From positions 1 through 7,790 of the forward strand of contig JAAZLM010000218.1 of NCBI GenBank assembly GCA_012799315.1: 7,790 nucleotides of DNA. Reading direction: 5' to 3'. The translations under genes were made by a program, and so were the position numbers. Below, piece after piece: positions 1 to 4,188 of the stretch (the stretch's first letter is position 1; each line of letters starts with the position of its first letter). Below the pieces are notes generated by a model. That model was given only the letters and a program-made list of their open reading frames with translations, ran no database searches and was not told the origin of the DNA. Source of the DNA: Clostridiales bacterium. Its GTDB lineage: Bacteria; Bacillota; Clostridia; Oscillospirales; Ruminococcaceae.

Positions 1-397
1 GTCCTGCGAATAGTACTCCGAAAATCGGAACAAGACCAAGTGCTACTCCTAGAATAACATTCACAATATTGAGTGCTATGGAAGTAAATAGTAGTAGTAG
101 CGATTGGTTCGCATGGAACTTCCCAATAGGGGAGCCTTGAACCGCTAAAAGTGGTAAGAAGAATAAAATTGGTATGTATGTAAGAACGTAAATAGCTTTA
201 TTTTGTTGTGCATCGTCATAAGGTCCTTGTTCTTGGTACTGCGCTTGATCCTGCATCGGTTGGTGCACTGCAGTTTGCACTGGTTGTTGCGCATCGGCTT
301 GCATCGGTTGTTGCGCATCGGAAGCTAGTGGCGCACCGCATCCCGAACAGAATTTAACATTCTCTAAGTTTTCATTCCCACAATTGTTACAAATCAT
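1..397 (-). CDS. Zinc-ribbon membrane protein, N-terminal part (cut by window edge)
   Basis: The reverse strand encodes 132 residues from the ATG at 397 and stays open to the window edge, so the C-terminus is missing. Residues 3-20 form a zinc ribbon with paired cysteines C3/C6 and C17/C20. Residues 26-57 are a Gln-rich linker made of degenerate 8-residue repeats. From about residue 68 the chain is hydrophobic: one membrane segment at about 69-86, the signature SPIGKFHANQ at 89-98, then further hydrophobic stretches at about 99-132. This order (ribbon, flexible linker, DUF4870-like membrane part with an FHANQ motif) is common in Bacillota proteins of unknown function. The start is supported by GGAGG at 406-410, eight bases upstream, and by a consensus promoter behind it. 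The cytosolic ribbon probably binds zinc, but its role is unknown. Confidence 0.85.
   Translation of the reverse strand, partial: MICNNCGNENLENVKFCSGCGAPLASDAQQPMQADAQQPVQTAVHQPMQDQAQYQEQGPYDDAQQNKAIYVLTYIPILFFLPLLAVQGSPIGKFHANQSLLLLFTSIALNIVNVILGVALGLVPIFGVLFAG
227..322 (-). repeat. Four degenerate 24-nt (8-residue) repeats in the linker
   Basis: Residues 26-57 of the zinc-ribbon protein read as four consecutive 8-residue units: SDAQQPMQ, ADAQQPVQ, TAVHQPMQ and DQAQYQEQ. At DNA level, 275-297 and 299-321 are nearly identical at a 24-nt period, and the later units are more decayed. This is a coding minisatellite that lengthens a flexible linker. Its copy number could vary between strains. 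Confidence 0.75.
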
Positions 398-441
398 AAT
401 TATACCCTCCAAATTTATTCACAGTTCGTTACTATAACATA

Positions 442-470
442 ATTATACCAATTGACACGCATCATGTCAA
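442..470 (-). promoter_or_regulatory. Consensus sigma-A-type promoter of the zinc-ribbon gene
   Basis: On the reverse strand there is an exact TTGACA (465-470), a 17-bp spacer and an exact TATAAT (442-447). Transcription would start near 435, leaving a leader of about 38 nt before the ATG at 397. A full match to both hexamers with ideal spacing predicts strong basal transcription, unless a repressor acts at the overlapping palindrome. Confidence 0.85.
452..470. promoter_or_regulatory. Palindrome overlapping the -35 box (candidate operator)
   Basis: TTGACA (452-457), seven bases, then TGTCAA (465-470) form a perfect 6-bp-arm inverted repeat. One arm is the -35 hexamer of the zinc-ribbon gene promoter and the other lies within its spacer. 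The position suits a dimeric repressor. It may also be partly fortuitous, because one arm is fixed by the promoter consensus. No regulator can be assigned. Confidence 0.35.
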
Positions 471-495
471 GCGCCATAATTATTTGTTATTCAAA

Positions 496-516
496 ATTAT
501 CGCCTAATACGATAAT
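496..516 (-). terminator. Weak hairpin after the 399-residue gene
   Basis: Inverted repeat with 7-bp arms (496-502 and 510-516) and a 7-nt loop. It begins 15 nt past the TAG stop of the reverse-strand gene at 532-1731. The stem is AT-rich and only three Ts follow it in the reverse-strand direction, so it would be a poor intrinsic terminator. Some read-through into the zinc-ribbon gene is possible. Confidence 0.3.
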
Positions 517-531
517 CCTCTTAATTTGACA

Positions 532-1731
532 CTATTTTTCATTGGTAAAGATGAATATTTCAGCATAATTATCTATGTCGATATAGGATTTATCGGGTGA
601 AAACACACAAACTCGCCCGTCAATTCTTTTTGACATCTTCCTTAATTCGTTTATATTTAGTAAGCTATATTTTGAAAAGAATACGATCGCATTTGTTCCC
701 GAATATAGATTTGCAATCTTGTTTTTTATTGTATTAATGTTGACATCATTACTTAAGTCAAGCTTGAGATATTCACTTAATGCCCCTTCACTCACATCAA
801 TTATATCATAGATACTAATCATAGAAATGATATGTTGGGGTGAAAATAGCATCTCAATTAAATCTAGATAATTCGGCAAAAAACATCTTGGAATAATTGC
901 ATTCGATGTTTCGTGGCTCCATTCACTTTTGCCACTCAATGTGAAATCGCTTTCATCTTTTGATATAATAATTGTCGCATCATCACTGTTATCTATGAAA
1001 TCAAAATACCTGTAATTTTCTTTAAGCAAGTAGTTTGTCGAGTCAAATACATTGAGCTTCCTATTCTTATTCGGGAAGCATATAATAGTTGTCCCGCTGA
1101 AATCCGCTCCCTTAATTCTATAAAATTCAACATCACTATTGTAGTTAATGTACTTTATCGTGTCGAACAGTATATGTTGATGGCGGCGCTTCAATTCCGC
1201 CGAATGGAAAATAAGGATTTTCACATCGCTCGACATTAGATTCTTATTCATTAACTCTCTTTCAATAATATCGGGGATATTTGTCACCGACTCTGAATCG
1301 GAAGAATTGATGAACTCAATTCGTTTGTTAAAGCTGTCAAGCAGCTCACTCAATTCAAAGAAACGTGCAGGCTTGAGCAATAGGTTGATTAGTGGCATGA
1401 ATTGATCCAATATAACCCTTGACATTATGAGTGTATTATCTCGCAATGATTTATATTGATGCACACCTTCGCCACCGCCGATGATTATCAATCCCTCACG
1501 TGGATAGAAACCCTCACTCTTGCTTGTTTTGTTAAGATAATCGTGAATTTCCCTGCCCTTTATTTCATCTAAAAGCGCATAGTCAATTAGGTAAATCACG
1601 GTCTTGTAGGATTGTCTAATGTTATTGACTTTTTCTTCGATCCTATCACCGAACAAATCAAAATGCAGATTAGAAAATTTGTTTCTACCCAGCAGATGGA
1701 TGTTATTTGTCAAGATGATCGCATTTTTCAT
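532..1731 (-). CDS. Unassigned 399-residue protein, divergent from the WYL regulator
   Basis: I do not recognise this protein. It starts at the ATG at 1731, with AAGGAG at 1739-1744 seven bases upstream, and ends at a TAG. It is soluble-looking, with no signal peptide, clear membrane segment or cysteine cluster. The chain alternates hydrophobic strands with helices. An N-terminal part (about 1-125) has strands at 3-8 and about 44-50 and a glycine-rich turn IIIGGGEG near residues 83-90. A Ser-rich region near 140-150 leads to a second alpha/beta part from about residue 168 (VKILIFHSAE) to the end, with a run of Asp and Ile near the C-terminus. The two-part pattern is loosely reminiscent of atypical receiver plus P-loop-less TadZ/CpaE-type proteins, but no Walker A or phosphoacceptor motif is evident, so I do not assign it. 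Its divergence from a WYL regulator suggests that regulator controls it. Confidence 0.8.
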   Translation of the reverse strand: MKNAIILTNNIHLLGRNKFSNLHFDLFGDRIEEKVNNIRQSYKTVIYLIDYALLDEIKGREIHDYLNKTSKSEGFYPREGLIIIGGGEGVHQYKSLRDNTLIMSRVILDQFMPLINLLLKPARFFELSELLDSFNKRIEFINSSDSESVTNIPDIIERELMNKNLMSSDVKILIFHSAELKRRHQHILFDTIKYINYNSDVEFYRIKGADFSGTTIICFPNKNRKLNVFDSTNYLLKENYRYFDFIDNSDDATIIISKDESDFTLSGKSEWSHETSNAIIPRCFLPNYLDLIEMLFSPQHIISMISIYDIIDVSEGALSEYLKLDLSNDVNINTIKNKIANLYSGTNAIVFFSKYSLLNINELRKMSKRIDGRVCVFSPDKSYIDIDNYAEIFIFTNEK

Positions 1732-1763
1732 TTAATTTCTCCTTTTATACTATATAAACAATA

Positions 1764-1785
1764 ATATTGCGTTTATTCACAATAT
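1764..1785. promoter_or_regulatory. Inverted repeat in the divergent promoter region (candidate WYL operator)
   Basis: ATATTG (1764-1769), ten bases, then CAATAT (1780-1785). The repeat lies between the divergent unknown gene and WYL regulator genes. It overlaps the -35 box and spacer of the proposed WYL-gene promoter, a natural place for autoregulation. A similarly spaced ATATTG/CAATAT pair occurs at 4048-4068. Chance is a real alternative in such AT-rich DNA. Confidence 0.35.
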
Positions 1786-1795
1786 ATGTTATCAT
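1767..1795 (+). promoter_or_regulatory. Probable promoter of the WYL regulator gene
   Basis: TTGCGT (1767-1772), a 17-bp spacer, then TATCAT (1790-1795), a five-of-six match to the -10 consensus. Transcription would begin near 1802, giving a leader of about 50 nt before the ATG at 1854. I found no equally good promoter for the divergent reverse-strand gene. The TATAGT (1749-1754 reversed) sits too close to its ribosome binding site to serve. Confidence 0.5.
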
Positions 1796-1853
1796 ATTCC
1801 ATATACAAAAAGTGTCCTTACGACAAAATATTACTGGATTTAAGGGTGATTCT

Positions 1854-2852
1854 ATGACAATTAGAGATGGAAGCAAAAAATTACTGCCTGTCTACATACT
1901 AGAAGTATTGAAAAAACACACTGATAGCGATCATATTTTGACTAGGCAAGATATCGCCGATCGTGTTAAAAAAGATTATGGTATGTATTGTGATGTTCGT
2001 ACTATTACTAGAAATATTTCTCTTTTATGCGATGCGGACTATCCTATATCAAGGTATGAAGAAAATAGGAAGGGTTTCTACCTCTATCAAAGGGAATTTG
2101 AAGAAAGTGAGATCCGCCTATTGATGGATGCAGTCCTCGCATCGAAACATATTGCGCAGAACCAATCCAATGAATTGATAGACAAACTAAGTTCCCTATC
2201 CACAATCCATTTTAAGAAGAAAAGTAGAAATATCATTAATACGGAGTACGAAAGTGGCAATTATAATCAGAGTCTATTCTATAATATCGAAAAGATTATT
2301 GAAGCTACTGAATCTAAGAAGCAAATTTCCTTAATGTATAATGCATTTGATATAAAAAAGGAGTTAAAACCAAGGTATAAAGAAAACTGTATTGTTAATC
2401 CCTATCATATGTTAATGAATAACGGTCGATATTACCTAATGGCAAACTTCCCCCAATATAATAATATGGCATTCCTCCGTATGGACTACATTACCGATGT
2501 TGAGGAAACCGATAAGGATGTCCGCCCATTAACGGAGATCGACGGCTATGAAAATGGGATTGACCTATCCAAACTAAGAACGAATTACCCATATATGTTC
2601 AGTGGTGAGAATGTAAAGGCAAAGTTTAAAACTGATGACAAGATGGTCGGCGACTTCATTGATTGGTTCGGCGACAAAATATCAATTAGCGAATGCGATG
2701 ACGGGATTATCGTTCGTCTTACTGCTAATAGGAATGCTATTATTTACTGGTCACTTCAATATGGAGGGAGGGTCGAATTAATCGAACCGATAGATTTACG
2801 CAAGGAAATAAAGCGTAATTTGGAGGAAATTCTCAGTAAATATTCTGAATAA
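1854..2852 (+). CDS. WYL-domain transcriptional regulator (HTH-WYL-WCX)
   Basis: Encodes a 332-residue DNA-binding regulator of the YafY/WYL type. Residues about 10-75 form a winged helix-turn-helix (LTRQDIADRV at 29-38 and RTITRNISLL at 49-58, the recognition region). The WYL domain spans about 150-230. Its namesake position is G191-RYYLMA, with Tyr replacing Trp, and RMDYI at 209-213 matches the family's R-x-D ligand-binding segment. A C-terminal WCX-like part runs from about 238 to the end. I prefer the ATG at 1854, behind AAGGGTGA at 1842-1849, because it puts the helix-turn-helix in the usual place; an in-frame TTG at 1767 would lie inside the promoter. WYL domains are ligand sensors, and WYL regulators such as CapW and BrxR repress phage-defence operons. 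Here the likely targets are its own promoter and the divergent gene. Confidence 0.9.
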   Translation: MTIRDGSKKLLPVYILEVLKKHTDSDHILTRQDIADRVKKDYGMYCDVRTITRNISLLCDADYPISRYEENRKGFYLYQREFEESEIRLLMDAVLASKHIAQNQSNELIDKLSSLSTIHFKKKSRNIINTEYESGNYNQSLFYNIEKIIEATESKKQISLMYNAFDIKKELKPRYKENCIVNPYHMLMNNGRYYLMANFPQYNNMAFLRMDYITDVEETDKDVRPLTEIDGYENGIDLSKLRTNYPYMFSGENVKAKFKTDDKMVGDFIDWFGDKISISECDDGIIVRLTANRNAIIYWSLQYGGRVELIEPIDLRKEIKRNLEEILSKYSE

Positions 2853-2938
2853 AGCAACCTATAATATATATCGGCAGGAATTGCAGTTTCTTAACTAATG
2901 TTCACAGATTATTGTACAGAAAATGAATGGAGGTTATC

Positions 2939-3223
2939 ATGAATTTAATCTACGGAGATAATGAGATCCAATTGAAGAATGAAAATGATGAAGTTGTTGC
3001 GGAGGTTTTATTCCCGAACTCAACTGACAATGTTGTAAATATCACAAGAACATTTGTAGATCCATCATTGAGGGGGAAAGGTGTTGCTAATAAGCTGTTA
3101 GAGGCTGTCGCCATAAAGCTAAGGGAAGAAAATAAAAAGGCTTATCCCACTTGTTCATATGCTGTTAAATGGTTTGAGCGCCATAATCAATATTCCGATG
3201 TATATTCGGACAAGCCATATTAA
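2939..3223 (+). CDS. Small GNAT-family N-acetyltransferase (YjdJ/NATD1 type)
   Basis: A 94-residue protein of the minimal GNAT class related to bacterial YjdJ and animal NATD1, much shorter than typical GNAT enzymes (about 140-180 residues). It shows the strand-loop-helix acetyl-CoA site: TFVDPSLRGKGVANKLL at 38-54, with R45-x-x-G48-x-A50 as the pyrophosphate-binding motif. The family's conserved P-x-C segment is YPTCSYAVKWF at 69-79, with Cys72 a possible catalytic residue. The acceptor substrate of this class is not established. The ATG at 2939 is chosen because GGAGG (2929-2933) precedes it by five bases; the ATG at 2927 overlaps that Shine-Dalgarno. The gene lies 86 nt after the WYL gene on the same strand with no convincing promoter or terminator between them, so co-transcription is plausible. 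Confidence 0.88.
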   Translation: MNLIYGDNEIQLKNENDEVVAEVLFPNSTDNVVNITRTFVDPSLRGKGVANKLLEAVAIKLREENKKAYPTCSYAVKWFERHNQYSDVYSDKPY

Positions 3224-3224
3224 T

Positions 3225-3245
3225 CTCATTAAAAAAGCTAATGAG
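3225..3245 (+). other. Hairpin just after the GNAT stop codon
   Basis: CTCATTA (3225-3231) and TAATGAG (3239-3245) form a perfect 7-bp stem with a 7-nt A-rich loop, beginning one base past the TAA. No T-tract follows, so it is not a standard intrinsic terminator. It may protect the 3' end of the upstream message. It directly abuts the larger leader inverted repeat starting at 3246. Confidence 0.45.
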
Positions 3246-3336
3246 CATTCCATGTGCACAATTCACCTATCAGTAAACAAAGTTCATCTTTCTTCATATG
3301 ATGTATAAAACTGAAAGGGTGAATGTACATGGAATG
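3246..3336 (+). promoter_or_regulatory. Leader inverted repeat masking the ferritin-like gene's RBS and start
   Basis: The 5' arm CATTCCATGT (3246-3255) is exactly complementary to 3327-3336, which contains the ATG at 3329. ATTCACC (3261-3267) is exactly complementary to GGTGAAT (3318-3324), which covers most of the ribosome binding site. AC (3258-3259) can pair with GT (3325-3326), so only small bulges interrupt a 19-pair arm. A competing local hairpin is also visible: TTCATCTTTC (3283-3292) against GAAAGGGTGAA (3313-3323), with one bulge and one G-U pair. Either fold hides the ribosome binding site. This suggests translation control of the ferritin-like gene when it is read from an upstream promoter. 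No known riboswitch class is recognised. Confidence 0.55.
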
Positions 3337-3880
3337 TGATTTCAATTGCAAGGAATTAAATAAATATCGGGCGGATTGCCCGTATCCGGCATTGAAGGTC
3401 AAAAGACCGAATAAAAGGTATGGGAATCTGCTATTAGAAGCATATGGAGGTAAGTATTCTGAAACAACAGCAATTAACCAATATGTTTCACATAATTTCT
3501 ATTCGGGTGATAATACCGATTTAGAGAATGCATTCAGATATATTTCCATTGTTGAAATGCACCATCTCGATATGCTCGGCGATTTAATCCGCAAACTCGG
3601 TGTGCGGCCAGAATTCAGATCATCAAAGCAAAATTTCTACTGGAGTGGCTGCTTTGTCAACTACGATACTGAAGTTAAAAAAATGATAAGGGCCGATATT
3701 GAGGGCGAACGTGAAGCGATTGCTCTTTATAAGAAATTAATCAGCCAGATCAACGATGAATATGTACGAGATGTTCTTCGTCGGATAATAATGGATGAGA
3801 AAAAACATATTGAAGTGCTCAGCTCATTATACAAAAAAATCTGTAACAGTAATATAAAGCCCCACCGCCCCGGTTGCTAA
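3329..3880 (+). CDS. Ferritin-like di-iron protein (rubrerythrin-related, no rubredoxin domain)
   Basis: A 183-residue protein with a four-helix ferritin-like core. Candidate di-iron ligands are in the expected order: E45 in the first helix (SETTAINQY), E76-x-x-H79 (EMHH) in the second, E125/E127/E129 in the third (DIEGEREAI) and E157-x-x-H160 (EKKH) in the fourth. Unlike classical rubrerythrin there is no C-terminal rubredoxin CxxC pair. There is instead a Cys-bearing N-terminal tail (C3, C7, C17), C108 and C172 in the body, and a terminal Cys183. Proteins of this kind in Clostridia handle iron or peroxide, or occur in spore-coat-associated catalase-like families; the exact role is open. The ATG at 3329 is chosen because AAGGGTG (3315-3321) lies seven bases upstream; the in-frame ATG at 3323 is too close to it. 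The leader is highly structured, and a terminator follows about 70 nt after the stop. Confidence 0.85.
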   Translation: MECDFNCKELNKYRADCPYPALKVKRPNKRYGNLLLEAYGGKYSETTAINQYVSHNFYSGDNTDLENAFRYISIVEMHHLDMLGDLIRKLGVRPEFRSSKQNFYWSGCFVNYDTEVKKMIRADIEGEREAIALYKKLISQINDEYVRDVLRRIIMDEKKHIEVLSSLYKKICNSNIKPHRPGC

Positions 3881-3925
3881 CGGTTACCCATATACTTATA
3901 TCAATGAAACAGAGATATAACATCT

Positions 3926-3946
3926 ATTAAAATTACATTAAAATTA
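3926..3946. repeat. Short AT-rich tandem direct repeat
   Basis: ATTAAAATTA occurs at 3926-3935 and again at 3937-3946, an 11-bp period close to one helical turn, immediately before the terminator stem. This phasing could favour DNA bending, but in such AT-rich DNA it may have no function. Confidence 0.35.
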
Positions 3947-3948
3947 AT

Positions 3949-3985
3949 TAAAGTATAGTGGAAAATCTGCTATACTTTATTCTTT
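3949..3985 (+). terminator. Intrinsic terminator of the ferritin-like gene
   Basis: TAAAGTATAG (3949-3958) pairs perfectly with CTATACTTTA (3970-3979), with a further possible U-G pair closing a 9-nt loop. The sequence after it (3980-3985, TTCTTT) is T-rich. It lies about 70 nt past the stop codon. The stem is AT-rich, so strength is moderate. The A/T-rich flank on the other side could let it work in both directions. Confidence 0.7.
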
Positions 3986-4044
3986 ATCCCTATTGTTCTA
4001 CTTAATGCCTTTATTGTGTTATTGTAATTATATAGGTTTTATGC

Positions 4045-4071
4045 CGATATTGCAACCCATTAGCAATATTG
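4045..4071. promoter_or_regulatory. Palindrome upstream of the flavoprotein gene (candidate operator)
   Basis: ATATTGC (4047-4053) and GCAATAT (4063-4069) are a perfect inverted repeat, extended to nine pairs by a G-U and a C-G pair (4045-4046 with 4070-4071), around a 9-nt centre. It sits about 65 bp upstream of the proposed -10 box, so it would suit an activator or distal repressor site better than a terminator; no T-tract follows. The 3' arm TAGCAATATTG recurs at 4202-4212. Confidence 0.4.
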
Positions 4072-4114
4072 ATAATGCTAAATCATGCAAATTTATTGCT
4101 GTAACTTGTATTTT

Positions 4115-4141
4115 TTGAGCTAACAAGCACATATGTATAAT
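4115..4141 (+). promoter_or_regulatory. Probable promoter of the flavoprotein gene
   Basis: An exact TATAAT lies at 4136-4141. The -35 region is weaker: TTGAGC (4115-4120) at 15 bp or TTTTGA (4113-4118) at 17 bp. Transcription would start near 4148, leaving a leader of about 40 nt before the ATG at 4189. The upstream terminator implies this gene needs its own promoter. Confidence 0.55.
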
Positions 4142-4188
4142 GTCGGACAAGATGAATTACACAAAACATAAGGAAAAGGGAGATTAAT

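Larger units (their letters stand above)
3881..4188. other. 308-nt non-coding spacer
   Basis: AT-rich spacer between the ferritin-like gene and the flavoprotein gene. In order it holds an 11-bp tandem repeat (3926-3946), a hairpin terminator (3949-3985), a 9-bp-arm palindrome (4045-4071) and a promoter with TATAAT at 4136-4141. The only small open frame, 25 codons from the ATG at 4041, has no ribosome binding site and runs through the palindrome, so I do not call it a gene. Confidence 0.7.

Noticed and set aside
532..1731. Assigning the unknown protein as a TadZ/CpaE-type ATPase
   Set aside because: Only the strand/helix rhythm is suggestive. No Walker A, deviant Walker A or phosphoacceptor motif is visible, and no pilus genes are nearby.
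1767..1853. N-terminal extension of the WYL regulator from a TTG at 1767
   Set aside because: It lies in the proposed promoter and inverted repeat, lacks a ribosome binding site, and would put about 29 unrelated residues before the helix-turn-helix. The ATG at 1854 has AAGGGTGA upstream.
2927..2938. Upstream ATG of the GNAT gene
   Set aside because: It overlaps the GGAGG that serves the ATG at 2939, and has no Shine-Dalgarno of its own.
3304..3309. TATAAA as the -10 box of a private ferritin-like gene promoter
   Set aside because: Transcription would start at or inside the ribosome binding site (about 3316), and no -35 hexamer lies at proper spacing.
3323..3328. Upstream ATG of the ferritin-like gene
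   Set aside because: It is only about one base from the AAGGGTG ribosome binding site, whereas the ATG at 3329 has a seven-base spacing.
3246..3336. Reading the leader inverted repeat as the terminal repeats of a small mobile element
   Set aside because: Target-site duplications are not evident, the interior is only about 50 bp, and one arm coincides exactly with a ribosome binding site and start codon, which favours regulation.
4041..4118. 25-codon open frame in the spacer before the flavoprotein gene
   Set aside because: No ribosome binding site, runs through a palindrome, and shows no protein-like feature such as a signal peptide or cysteine pattern.
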